DNA of 64,000 nucleotides from Moesziomyces globuligerus (Eukaryota; Basidiomycota; Ustilaginomycetes; Ustilaginales; Ustilaginaceae), in contig JARVLF010000019.1 in NCBI GenBank assembly GCA_030849465.1, positions 372,001 to 436,000 on the forward strand, in the 5' to 3' direction. Both the position numbers and the translations under genes were made by a program. This document shows, piece after piece, positions 1 through 9,466 of the stretch. Position 1 is the stretch's first letter. Each line of letters starts with the position of its first letter. The notes beneath the pieces are model-generated. The model was not told where the DNA came from. It worked only from the letters and a program-made list of their open reading frames with translations, and searched no databases.

Positions 1-1865
1 TGGAGGAGGACGTTGTGGACCGAAAGGATCGACGACTCGGGCATGTGAGGCATGAGGCAGGCCAACGTCTGGCTCGCCGTCTCACGCACAGGGGCGACGA
101 CCTGGTCAAAGACAAAGTCGCCGAGGCGGTCGAGGGCAAAGACGCAGAGCAGCTTGATCGACATGTCGTCGCACCACGCCTTGTGCATCTTGGCGTTGGC
201 GTCCACGGAGGCGAGCTGCACCTTGCCGCCTCCGGAGCCCTGCGTCTTGAGGAGTTCGCGCAGGCCGAGGGCGGCGCCGTGACGGGTCTCCCACGTGGGG
301 CTGAAGAGATCGACGCTGAGCGTGTCGACGACGAGGCGGAAGGGCCACTCGCCAGGCCGCACCTGGAACGGATTGGCAGCGGAGGCGTAGGTGGCGGGAG
401 CAGCACCACCAGGTGCCGGAGACGAGGCGGCAGCGGGCGAGCCCGGTGTCTCGCCGATGGGCGTCGGGGTCGAGGCGCTACCGGTGACAGCTGGAAGCGA
501 ACCCGGCCCGCCAGCAGGATGCTTCGGAGTCGGCGGTGGACCGGCGGTCAGGTAGTCGCCGCCCGCATTCGAATGAACCGGCGTGGCCGGCATCTGGCTC
601 GAAGGTGTCTTGACGCGAAGACCCGAGCCAGCCGCGAGGCCTGGCGAGGAAGCATCGCCACTGTCGAGGACACGCGTCTTGGCTTCGGGGGCGCCGTTCT
701 TGCCCTCGAGCTTGCGCTTGCGCTTGAGAGCGTTGCGTTCGCGCGCGCTGAGTTTGCTCATGTCGATCTCCTCGGTAGGCGTCTCGGATGCCGGAGCGGA
801 GGAAGGGGATGGCGCCGACGCTGCAGCGGCAAAGGTGGGCGTAGAGGGCGACGGGGACGACGGAGCAGCTACCGGCCCGCCGAATCGGGGAGGAGGAAGG
901 CCGGCACCGCCCGGTGAGCCTGAGGCGCCGAATCGCGGAGGTGGAAGCTTGGATTTCGAAGCGCCTCCCGCAGCAGTGCGCCAGTCGACGTTGCCTTGCG
1001 AAGAGCGCGGGACGGCCGAGGTGGCTGTCTCGCCCGTCTTGAGTTCCGCTTCCACGTCCATGCCGATGTCCATCTCGTCGAGGCCGAATCCGAGGCCGAG
1101 CTTGCTGACGACGTCCTTCTTTGCCTGGGCGAGGCGGTCTGCGCCCGCGGCGAGCGAGGCCTGCTCGAACTCCTTGCCTGCCGAGGAGAGCAGCTTGGTG
1201 CCGGTAGCGAGCACGGTGGGGAGCGAGAATGCGTCAAAAGTGAGGAGCGACTCGGTGGCGAGAAGCTCGGAGAGATCCGGCTTGGCGTCCTTGGAGTCTT
1301 CGTCTTCGTCGGCGAGCACCGACTTGGAGCTCTGGCCGGGCTTGGAAGGCTCGATGTCCGGATCCCAGATGCCGGCAGCGTGGCAGATGCTCTCGATGGC
1401 TAGCGCAGCAGCGACGCGGGTATCCCAGCTCTTGGAGCGAAGGAAGGGAACGACACGGGCGAGATAAGAGGTGATCTCGTCCCAATCGCCGTCGGTGCCT
1501 CGGTAGACTCCGAGCTGCTCCTCGGTGGACGGACCGACAAAGCTGTGCTGCCTGTTGATCTGCTCGGTGGTGCCGAACTTGCCCGCTCGCTTTGCGGACG
1601 TCGCGGAGGCATCTTCGCTCTTGACGAGTCCGTCCGCTTCAGGGTCGACGGCGGGAGTGGAGGCACCCGAAGCCAAGCCGTTGGACGCGAGTCGCGACTC
1701 GGCCTTGGGCGGCTTGGGGTGGGCGGCGGTGTGCTGTGCTGTTGTCTGGCCTCGAATGCGGACGGCGGCGATCTGGCCGAGCTGCTTGGCTGCAGTAGCA
1801 CGAATCGCGGGCGTCGAGCCCGTGTCGAGGAGCGAGACGAGTCGATCCAATCTGGTGGCCGCCAT
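1..1865 (-). CDS. MOT1: Mot1/BTAF1 TBP-associated Snf2 ATPase, N-terminal part (C-terminus off window)
   Basis: The visible 621 residues are the N-terminal region of Mot1, the Snf2/Swi2-family ATPase that removes TATA-binding protein from DNA. The start TRLDRLVSLLDTGSTPAIR and the following AAKQLGQIA match the conserved first HEAT repeat. A second HEAT-like segment (RVVPFLRSKSWDTRVAAA) comes near residue 135, then a long Ser/Pro/Ala-rich linker containing a basic KLSARERNALKRKRKLEGK motif, then WPFRLVVDTLSVDLFSPTW with further HEAT repeats towards the window edge. The ATPase domain lies beyond position 1. The frame is open from the ATG at 1865 to the edge with no intron. It is divergent from the uL15m gene. 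The family is recognised from these motifs; the activity is inferred from the family. Confidence 0.9.
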   Translation of the reverse strand, partial: MAATRLDRLVSLLDTGSTPAIRATAAKQLGQIAAVRIRGQTTAQHTAAHPKPPKAESRLASNGLASGASTPAVDPEADGLVKSEDASATSAKRAGKFGTTEQINRQHSFVGPSTEEQLGVYRGTDGDWDEITSYLARVVPFLRSKSWDTRVAAALAIESICHAAGIWDPDIEPSKPGQSSKSVLADEDEDSKDAKPDLSELLATESLLTFDAFSLPTVLATGTKLLSSAGKEFEQASLAAGADRLAQAKKDVVSKLGLGFGLDEMDIGMDVEAELKTGETATSAVPRSSQGNVDWRTAAGGASKSKLPPPRFGASGSPGGAGLPPPRFGGPVAAPSSPSPSTPTFAAAASAPSPSSAPASETPTEEIDMSKLSARERNALKRKRKLEGKNGAPEAKTRVLDSGDASSPGLAAGSGLRVKTPSSQMPATPVHSNAGGDYLTAGPPPTPKHPAGGPGSLPAVTGSASTPTPIGETPGSPAAASSPAPGGAAPATYASAANPFQVRPGEWPFRLVVDTLSVDLFSPTWETRHGAALGLRELLKTQGSGGGKVQLASVDANAKMHKAWCDDMSIKLLCVFALDRLGDFVFDQVVAPVRETASQTLACLMPHMPESSILSVHNVLL

Positions 1866-2730
1866 GGTGAGATTGCCGTAAAGGTGGCTCGAGCGCGCGT
1901 GTCTTCAGTTGGCGATTAGCAGACGCGCCGTGTAGGCCTGCAAGAGTTGACCAAAAGAGAGGCGGGTCCTGCGTGCCACAGGATGTGTTGGACCGAAGAA
2001 GCTGCGCAACGGCGAGCGTCGCTGCGTGCTACGGTTGGCGACGTCGTACGAGGGCCGCGGATGGCAGAGAGGCGCGTTGGGTTGCGGGGTGGATATTTTT
2101 TTGGAGATTCCGGCGTCGGCTGCAGCGGCTCGAGCGAGGCACGGCGAATATATAGATTTGCGCTCGGATTCTTCTTGAGAGGCCGAGCCAACGCGTCTGA
2201 CGAGCTGCACGTCAGCGACCGCCAAAGCCAAAAAGCGGCCTGAGCCTCACCAAACGCTGTTTATTTTTCCACAGGGGCTGCTGCGCTTTGCTAGCTCGCT
2301 GAGCGTCGGATTCAGGGACAGCTCCGAAGCTAGAAAATCACGAAAGCTGCATGACTTAGCTTGCCTGGCCGCACCGAGGTGGAGGCGAGAACAGCGGGCT
2401 GGCTCAGCCACGCAGCGGGCCCCTGGATCCGCAGCTGCCCGCACGCTTCCGCATCGTCCCCTGCGGTTTTTTTCGGTCCCTTTTTCCATTTTCAAATTTG
2501 CCTCGCCTCCGTTCAATCGATACGGACTCGAAGCATCGGGCTTAGCGTATGAGGTCTAACCCGATCCGTCCGATGGTCCAATGAGCGAGGGAAAAAAGTT
2601 GGCGCTCCGAAGAACTGCGTCGTGAGAGGACCTCGTCTCGATGCTGTCCTCGTCGTCGTCGTCACCAGCAACCTCATCGCCAGCTCGAGCTCTTACCTTT
2701 CCACGGCCACGCCAGCGCTCGATCGTCAAC
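1866..2730. promoter_or_regulatory. Divergent intergenic region MOT1 / uL15m
   Basis: These 865 bp separate two divergent starts. A TATA-like run (aatatatag) lies near 2148-2156. T-rich tracts (tatttttttgg near 2093, gcggttttttt near 2464) and A-rich tracts are present. No convincing coding region was seen; short open frames here have no recognisable content. An in-frame ATG at 2641 would extend uL15m by 30 residues and is noted under that gene. Confidence 0.5.
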
Positions 2731-3655
2731 ATGTCGGCCGCCTCTCTCACTCGCTCGTTTGCGAGGCTCGGCCTTGCTTCGAGCTCGCACGCCGTGGCTG
2801 CACCCTCTGCTGCCCGCCTCGCCGTCCCTCGCCTCGCTGCCTCTGCGCTCCTGAAGAGCAGCACGAGCATCTCGTTCCGCACATACGCCGTCCCTGCCTC
2901 GGCTGCGATTCGTCTCGGAAACCTCCAGCCCGGCCAGCCCACGAAAAACGTAAGTATTTGCTTCAACCTGTCTCTGCAGAAGCATCAAGCTGACCCAATC
3001 GTCCTTGCACATACAGCGCAAGCGACTTGGTCGAGGACCGTCGTCGGGCCGCGGTGGCACGAGTACACGTGGTCACAAGGGTCAGAAGGCTCGCGCGGGT
3101 AACGGCAAGCCCGTGCCCGGCTTCGAGGGTGGTCAGACACCACTCACACGTCGCTACCCGAAGCGCGGCTTCAACAACGTGCACGGCCAGACGTACGTGC
3201 CGGTGAACCTGGACAAGATCCAGCACTGGATCGACCGTGGCCTCCTCGACCCCTCCCGGCCGATCACTGCAAAGGAGCTGTACGAGACGCGCTGCATCCA
3301 CTCGCTCAAGGACGGCGTCAAGATCCTCGGCGAAGGCGCCGCGCATCTCGAGGCATCCGTCAACCTCATCGTCTCCCGAGCATCCCAGTCTGCGATCGCT
3401 GCTGTCGAGGCTAAGGGCGGTTGCGTAGAGTGCAGGTACTATACGCAACTCAGCCTCCGTGCGCTCGTCAAGCCTCACAAGTTTGCAGGCAAGATCCTCC
3501 CCCGCCCCGCAGACCCCATCGCAAAGAAGGACCTCGTCTGGTACTCGTCCCCCCGCAACCGTGGCTACCTCGCCAAGCGCACCGCTCTCGCAAAGGCTCT
3601 CTCCCAAGAAGAAAAGCCAGCTGCCCCTTCTGCCACCGAGTCCGCCTCCGCCTAG
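2731..3655 (+). CDS. Mitochondrial large-subunit ribosomal protein uL15m
   Basis: Two exons (2731-2949 and 3017-3655) give 285 residues. The intron 2950-3016 starts GTAAGT and ends ACATACAG, in phase 0. Exon 2 opens with the uL15 signature RKRLGRGPSSGRGGTSTRGH followed by KGQKARAG, then the FEGGQTPLTRRYPKRGF block, and ends in an Ala/Ser/Glu-rich tail. The first ~50 residues are rich in Arg, Ser and Ala with no acidic residue, as expected for a mitochondrial presequence. I chose the ATG at 2731 because it has A at -3; the upstream in-frame ATG at 2641 (30 more residues) has T at -3 but cannot be excluded. The protein is a component of the mitoribosome large subunit. It converges on UTP21, with 131 bp between the stops. 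Confidence 0.9.
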
Positions 3656-3786
3656 TTCAAAACCAAACACGCACAACCACTTGTACTTCTACGTTCCTGT
3701 CATCTCATTCATCCCAGCCGCATTGCGTCTTTACGTTCTGTCAGCACATTTTCCATTGCCAAGCTGACTACACTGAAAGGGGGCAT

Positions 3787-6700
3787 CTAGGTCATTGGAA
3801 GACCGCGCAGGAAAGCGAGGGTGCCGAGGCATTGGTCGAGCAGACCGTTCAGACGGCGGCTCTCTGCGACCTGAGCACGGATGAGGTTGCGGATCACCGC
3901 CTTGAGTCGCTTCGCCTCGTCCTCGTCCACGCCAGCCCAACCTTCCATATCGTCGTCATCCGCGTCTTCCGTGCTGATCTCCGGGTTGAAGCTCTGCAGG
4001 ATAAGGTCGGTGTGGACCTTGAGCAGCGTGGCGAGGAGAGCCTGAACGGCCTCGTAGTCGCGGTGCTGTTGCAGACGCTCGAGGAGCATGTTGAGGAACG
4101 CCACGAGGTCATCTGGCGCAGTGAGTCCTCGGATCTCAACATCCAGCTGCGGCGTAGACAGCGTCTCGAGGTAGACAAAGAAGCTGTCGACATCGCCCTT
4201 GTCGTTCGCTGTCTCCAAGCGTTCTTGGAACTCGGTCTTGAAGCTGATTCCAGCCGACGAAAAGATGTTGGACTTCTCCGCCTTGTCGGCGGTCTCGTCG
4301 TTGCTGGCGACAGCAGCGGTGGGGTCGAACTTGAAGTCGACGCCAGAGACAGTCTGGGGAAGGAAGAAAGGCGCACGCTTGGCGTCGGGCTTCTGCGCGG
4401 GAGCCTTAGGCTTGTTGCGCAGCTTGATCGTGTCGAGGTTGATGAGCGTCATCCAGCGAGCGCGAGGCATGGTCGAGAGCGTCACCAGTCCGCCCTCTTC
4501 GGTCGAAGGATCGCCCAGCTGCACGGGCGACGTGTAGACGCGCTGCAGCTCAGGCTCTCCCACCTGCGCCATAGCTTCCGAGTACTCGGCCAGAGCCGCG
4601 TCCTCGACATCGCCCTGCACCGTCGGCAATGCCACCACCGCGTCGTCGTCCTCATCGACCACCTCTGCGAGCTCGTCGAGGCCCTGCAGCGCAACAGGTG
4701 AGAATTGCGTCTTGTTGGCCCAGAGGTAGATGCCGACACTGTCGACGTGGGCGGTGGCGAGGAAGTCGCCAGTCGGGCTGAACGAGACCGAGGTGGCGAT
4801 GCTGGCTACTTTGAAGGCGTCGACGAGGCGCGACGAGGGGATGTCAAAGGTGCGGATGACGGCATCCATCGAGGTGGCGACGATCCAGCGCGCATCGCTG
4901 CTGAAGCACGCATCGAGAATACGACCGCGGAAGCCGACGAATTCTCGGACAGTGCGGCGCGTCTCGATGTCGATCAGACGGAGCACGAGGTCGTCCGAAA
5001 CAACAAGCAGCAGGTTCGAGTCGCGGTGCAGCTGGATCGACGAGATGCCCGATGCCGAGATGCTGGTTCGGTGCAACAGCGCTGCAGTGGCGAAATCGTA
5101 CCAGGACAGCTGCCCGTCGAGCGTGCTGACCACCGTTATGCGGTTGAGCGCATCGGTGACGACGCCAGTGACAGCTGAGCCTTTGACGCGCGCATTCAGA
5201 GCTGCTTGCGCCTTCTTGGAGCCGGCGGGGAACTCCTGCGCCTTGGTCGGGCCCATGGGATCGAGAGGGCGCGTATCGAAGGTGCGTCGGTGCGCATACG
5301 ACTGCATGTTGTACATCTCCACGAGACCTTCCGAGTTGCCGATGAGGCCAAAGTTGCCGCATGCACTCACGCAGCTGGATCGAGCTTCGGCGATGATCTT
5401 GCGGTCGGCCGACGCGGGTAGTGGCTTCTTGCCCATGCGTTTGTCGCGGACAGTCCAAGAGTTGGCGAACTGCCTTCCCTGATGCGTGGTAAGCACATCG
5501 TCCCAGTCACGGCTTCGCGTAAGGCTGAATGAGAGCGAGCTGGCGGTGGGCAGCTTGAGCGACGAGACCGAAACGGAAAGCTGGTTGCTCTTCTTCTGCA
5601 GCTCGCCCTGGCTGAGCTCGTGGGAGCGCGAGTCGCGCACGACCGAGATCGAGCGGATGGAACGGTCGCGTCCGGCCGAGAGGATCTCCTTGCCCTCTTC
5701 GCCGTAGTAGCGGATGAGATGCGGGGGCTGGTGATGACCCGACCGCCCCTTGAGCAGACGTGGCGGCATCGAAGCGGATTCGAAGAACCACTGCTTGCAG
5801 CTGTTGTCGCCACCGGACGAGATGAGCAGCGGCTGTCCCGGAACGAATTCGATGCTACCCACGGGACCCTCATGCGCCTCCTGGACCGAGTAGGTGAGAC
5901 GCGGCCCGTTTTGCGCCGAGCTGGAACCCGAGGCAGCGGAGGGATCGAGGTCAAAGATGCTGATGTTGCCCGTGTTGGTGGCGATGGCCACCGAGTGCTG
6001 CTTGCCGTCGGAACGGAAGGAGACGGAGCCTGGCGAGAGGCCGCCGGAGGCGTGAATGGCGAAGAGGCTTTCATCGAGGCGGATATCGTGGAGCAGCACG
6101 TGTCCATCCGCGAAACCGACGGCGACGACATCGACGGCGGGAGACTGTGTGAGGTTGACGATGGCGACCGATGAGGAAGAGGGGTTGGGACCTGCAGCAG
6201 CTGCGCGGACCTGGTCGGCATCATAGGCGTGGACGAGGGAGCCAGTGCGGATGTTCCAAAGGGCGAGCTGACCGTCGACGGAACCGATGAGGATCTTGTT
6301 GAGGTAGGTGGCGGGATGGAGCAGCGAGCTAGCGACGAAGGTGTCCGGGAGGTCGATGCGCCTGATGAGCTCGGTGGTGCCGACCGACCAGACAAAGACG
6401 TGACGTCCATCTGACGAAAGAGCGACGATGGAGTCGCCGAAGACAATCAGCGAGGAGAGCTGTGTGCCCTGCGCGTTGGTCTCGGTTGCCTCGGCCTGGC
6501 TGGGTGCGGAGCTCGAGTCGGTGTCCGAGTCGGAACTGCTGCTGGCATCGTCATCGACGTGCCCGTTAGGCTTGTCGAATGAAGCCATGATGTGATCGAT
6601 GGTGTCGTAGACGGCATCGACCTTGCCGCGGCGGAAGCGGTAGACCTTGGTGCCTGCGGCGGCAAGGACAGCGTCTGGGCTGAGTGAGATGACGAGCGAG

Positions 6701-7107
6701 GTGATGGGTGCGGGGAGCGAGGTGGATACGAAAAGCAACGTCATCCTCTCGGCATCCCACATTGCCCAGCTGTCACCCAGGCAGGTGATCACATTGACGT
6801 CCGGAGTGGTGGCGTCCTTACCACCGAACCGTGTCTGTAGAGCGAACGGAACCTCGTTGCTAATGAGACCGAGGGCACGGAAGGGCGCAAAGAGGCGGTT
6901 TCGGGACACGATCTTCTTGGCAGCCGGTACAGGAGCTGCTGTCGAGGAGGCTGAGGTCGTGGGGACATCGGCATCGCTGATAGCGCGCTGACGACGTCGC
7001 TTCGAGTTGGGTTCCGCATCACCGACAGGCTTGGAGGGCGTCGCAGCGACCGCTTTCGCCTTGGCCTTCGCGGGCGTAGCGGGTGACTTTGCCACTTTGG
7101 AGGGCAT
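3787..7107 (-). CDS. UTP21: U3 snoRNP WD-repeat protein Utp21 (WDR36)
   Basis: This intronless 1106-residue protein matches Utp21/WDR36, a UTP-B component of the small-subunit processome needed for 18S rRNA maturation in the nucleolus. After a basic, Ala/Lys-rich N-terminus comes the family block NRLFAPFRALGLISNEVPFA, then a long WD40 array (for example GHVLLHDIRLDE, SVQEAHEGPVGSIEFVPGQP, GGDNSCKQWFF). The C-terminal Utp21 domain includes DFKFDPTAA and FQERLETANDKGDVDSFFVY, and the protein ends in a helical segment. I used the ATG at 7107 (A at -3); the frame continues upstream only to a non-ATG codon. It is divergent from HAS1, another ribosome-biogenesis gene, across 554 bp. Confidence 0.93.
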   Translation of the reverse strand: MPSKVAKSPATPAKAKAKAVAATPSKPVGDAEPNSKRRRQRAISDADVPTTSASSTAAPVPAAKKIVSRNRLFAPFRALGLISNEVPFALQTRFGGKDATTPDVNVITCLGDSWAMWDAERMTLLFVSTSLPAPITSLVISLSPDAVLAAAGTKVYRFRRGKVDAVYDTIDHIMASFDKPNGHVDDDASSSSDSDTDSSSAPSQAEATETNAQGTQLSSLIVFGDSIVALSSDGRHVFVWSVGTTELIRRIDLPDTFVASSLLHPATYLNKILIGSVDGQLALWNIRTGSLVHAYDADQVRAAAAGPNPSSSSVAIVNLTQSPAVDVVAVGFADGHVLLHDIRLDESLFAIHASGGLSPGSVSFRSDGKQHSVAIATNTGNISIFDLDPSAASGSSSAQNGPRLTYSVQEAHEGPVGSIEFVPGQPLLISSGGDNSCKQWFFESASMPPRLLKGRSGHHQPPHLIRYYGEEGKEILSAGRDRSIRSISVVRDSRSHELSQGELQKKSNQLSVSVSSLKLPTASSLSFSLTRSRDWDDVLTTHQGRQFANSWTVRDKRMGKKPLPASADRKIIAEARSSCVSACGNFGLIGNSEGLVEMYNMQSYAHRRTFDTRPLDPMGPTKAQEFPAGSKKAQAALNARVKGSAVTGVVTDALNRITVVSTLDGQLSWYDFATAALLHRTSISASGISSIQLHRDSNLLLVVSDDLVLRLIDIETRRTVREFVGFRGRILDACFSSDARWIVATSMDAVIRTFDIPSSRLVDAFKVASIATSVSFSPTGDFLATAHVDSVGIYLWANKTQFSPVALQGLDELAEVVDEDDDAVVALPTVQGDVEDAALAEYSEAMAQVGEPELQRVYTSPVQLGDPSTEEGGLVTLSTMPRARWMTLINLDTIKLRNKPKAPAQKPDAKRAPFFLPQTVSGVDFKFDPTAAVASNDETADKAEKSNIFSSAGISFKTEFQERLETANDKGDVDSFFVYLETLSTPQLDVEIRGLTAPDDLVAFLNMLLERLQQHRDYEAVQALLATLLKVHTDLILQSFNPEISTEDADDDDMEGWAGVDEDEAKRLKAVIRNLIRAQVAESRRLNGLLDQCLGTLAFLRGLPMT

Positions 7108-7661
7108 TTTGAGGGCGGGGTCTGCTTGCGATTCGGCTGCGACGATCCTGATGGCGAACAAGGTCGAGTGCGAAGGCTGAGGAGAGGTCTTTGCTGCGGT
7201 TGGCCTTTGCCCTGTTCTTCGTGGTCAAGACGAGCTGAAGGGAAGCTTGGCCTCTCACAAAATTTCTCCACACCGAGCCGCTTTCGAGCTTTTTTGGCTT
7301 GCAGCGCCTGACGAAAATGCGAAGAAAAAGAAAAGAAAAGATGCCATGCCCTGCAGCTGAGCACAAACGAAAAAGCAGAGCTCAGAACGCGGGACTCGGA
7401 AGTCACTTCCAGCCCTCAGCAGCCAGGGTGCCTTCCTTGAGGTGCTTGCGAGTTTTTTTTTGGCGGGCGCGGAGCAGGCGTAGAAAATTTGGAAAATTTC
7501 CACAGGGCGGACGCTTAGGGTGGCCAGCCGGATTCCGTCAAGCGCTCGATCCTCTGCCCTCACCATCATCTCGTCTGGCCACCTCTTCCGACACCATCAC
7601 GAAGGAACCCGGCCAAACGTAGGGACAGGATCACATTTGCCCGCCCGCAATAGCATCCATC
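7108..7661. promoter_or_regulatory. Shared divergent promoter UTP21 / HAS1 with RRPE-like AAAATTT elements
   Basis: This 554-bp region lies between two divergent ribosome-biogenesis genes. It contains three AAAATTT cores at 7259-7265, 7484-7490 and 7493-7499; the last two form GAAAATTTGGAAAATTTC. In yeasts the rRNA-processing element (RRPE, core close to GAAAAATTT) drives such genes. There is also a purine run (gaagaaaaagaaaagaaaag) near 7320-7340 and a T8 tract near 7453. No gene was seen. Confidence 0.55.
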
Positions 7662-9368
7662 ATGGCGCCACCCAAGGACGCAGAGATCGACGCCGAGGCC
7701 GAGCTCGCCTCGCAGCTCGCTGCCGATGTCGCCGCCGCCGAGTCGTCGTCCAAGGCCAAGGCGGCAGCATCATCCTCCTCGTCGAGCACTCCCGCCGCCG
7801 AGCGTCAGCCCTTCTCCGCACTCGATCTCTCCGAGCCTACGCGCAAGGCTATCGAGACCATGGGCTTCAAGACCATGACCGAAGTTCAGGCGCGCTGCAT
7901 ACCCCCGCTCATGGCCGGCAAGGACGTGCTCGGCGCCGCGCAGACGGGTTCGGGCAAGACGCTCTCCTTCCTCATTCCCGCCATCGAGATGCTGCACAGG
8001 CTCAAGTTCAAGCCGAGAAACGGCACGGGTGCCATCATCATCTCGCCCACGCGAGAGCTCGCTCTCCAGATCTTTGGCGTCGCCAAGGAACTCATGGCCC
8101 ACCACCACCAGACATTCGGCATCATCATGGGCGGCGCGAATCGACGCGCCGAGGCCGACAAGCTGCAGAAGGGTGTCAATCTGATCGTCGCCACGCCAGG
8201 TCGTCTGCTCGACCACCTGCAGAACACCAAGGGCTTCGTCTTCTCCAACTTGAAGGCGCTCTGCATCGACGAGGCCGACCGTATCCTCGAGATCGGTTTC
8301 GAGGACGAGATGCGTCAGATCGTCAAGCTCCTGCCCAACGACAACCGCCAGAGCATGCTCTTCTCGGCAACTCAGACCACCAAGGTGCAGGACCTCGCGC
8401 GCATCTCGCTCCGCCCGGGCCCCCTCTACATCAACGTCCACGCTGATCTTGCTGCCAGCACCGTGTCGCGTCTGGAGCAGGGCTACGTGGTGTGCGAGTC
8501 GGACCGCCGCTTCCTGCTCCTCTTCACCTTCCTCAAGAAGAATGCGGGCAAGAAGATCATCGTCTTCATGAGCTCGTGCAATTCGGTCAAGTACCACTCG
8601 GACCTGCTCAACTTCATCGACGTGCCTGTGCTCGACTTGCACGGCAAGCAGAAGCAGCAGAAGCGCACAAACACCTTTTTCGAGTACTGCAATGCGCCCT
8701 CGGGCACGCTGCTCTGCACCGACGTCGCCGCACGAGGCTTGGACATCCCCAGCGTCGACTGGATCATCCAGTTCGACCCGCCCGATGATCCGCGTGACTA
8801 CATCCACCGCGTCGGCCGAACCGCACGTGCAGGAAACAGTGGCAAATCGTTGCTCTTCTTGCTGCCCACCGAGCTCGGCTTCCTGCGCTTCCTCAAGGTG
8901 GCCAAGGTGCCGCTCAACGAGTACACGTTCCCGTCGGACAAGGTGGCCAACGTGCAGGGCCAGCTGGAGAAGCTCATTAGCAAGAACTACTACCTCCACC
9001 AGTCGGCACGCGATGGCTACCGCTCCTACCTCCAGGCATACGGCTCGTACTCGCTCAAGCGCATCTTTGACATCCACAAGATCGACCTCGCCAAGGTAGC
9101 CAAGGCGTACGGATTCGCCGTGCCGCCCAAGGTCAACATCACCATCGGCACCAGTCTCAAGGCGTCCGGGAGCGGTGGCAAGCGCAAGGATGTGGATGCG
9201 GATGGCCAGGGAGAGGCAGACGACGACGAGATCAACTCGAAGCGACAACTGTCCGACAGGAGAGCCTACTACCGTCGCAACCACCAGAACGGCGGCGGCA
9301 AGGACCACTTCCGCAAATCGGGCGCCAATGCGACAAGGTCGTCTGGCTCCAAGCAATGGTCTCGCTAA
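7662..9368 (+). CDS. HAS1: DEAD-box ATP-dependent RNA helicase Has1 (DDX18)
   Basis: Intronless, 568 residues. Helicase motifs appear in order: Q-motif region [19 protein letters not shown] (~52-70), motif I AQTGSGKT with Lys99, [22 protein letters not shown] at 203-206, SAT at 235-237, [18 protein letters not shown], and HRVGRTAR at 382-389. The C-terminal segment [20 protein letters not shown] followed by [12 protein letters not shown] is diagnostic of Has1/DDX18 rather than other DEAD-box helicases, and the tail is basic. Has1 acts in both 40S and 60S pre-ribosome maturation in the nucleolus. It shares a divergent promoter with UTP21 and converges on the deacetylase gene (98 bp between ends). 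Confidence 0.95.
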   Translation: MAPPKDAEIDAEAELASQLAADVAAAESSSKAKAAASSSSSSTPAAERQPFSALDLSEPTRKAIETMGFKTMTEVQARCIPPLMAGKDVLGAAQTGSGKTLSFLIPAIEMLHRLKFKPRNGTGAIIISPTRELALQIFGVAKELMAHHHQTFGIIMGGANRRAEADKLQKGVNLIVATPGRLLDHLQNTKGFVFSNLKALCIDEADRILEIGFEDEMRQIVKLLPNDNRQSMLFSATQTTKVQDLARISLRPGPLYINVHADLAASTVSRLEQGYVVCESDRRFLLLFTFLKKNAGKKIIVFMSSCNSVKYHSDLLNFIDVPVLDLHGKQKQQKRTNTFFEYCNAPSGTLLCTDVAARGLDIPSVDWIIQFDPPDDPRDYIHRVGRTARAGNSGKSLLFLLPTELGFLRFLKVAKVPLNEYTFPSDKVANVQGQLEKLISKNYYLHQSARDGYRSYLQAYGSYSLKRIFDIHKIDLAKVAKAYGFAVPPKVNITIGTSLKASGSGGKRKDVDADGQGEADDDEINSKRQLSDRRAYYRRNHQNGGGKDHFRKSGANATRSSGSKQWSR

Positions 9369-9466
9369 CCTTTCTCCGCCTCTTTCTCGGCTCTTTCGTG
9401 TCACGCTCGCCGCCTACTTTGCATGTACTCTAGTCTCGGTCTCTTTCTCCATCGTATGCTACATTG

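Noticed and set aside
7770..9404. 544-residue open frame antisense to HAS1
   Set aside because: Mirror frame created by GC-rich third positions of HAS1; it is Leu/Arg/Glu/Val-rich with no motif.
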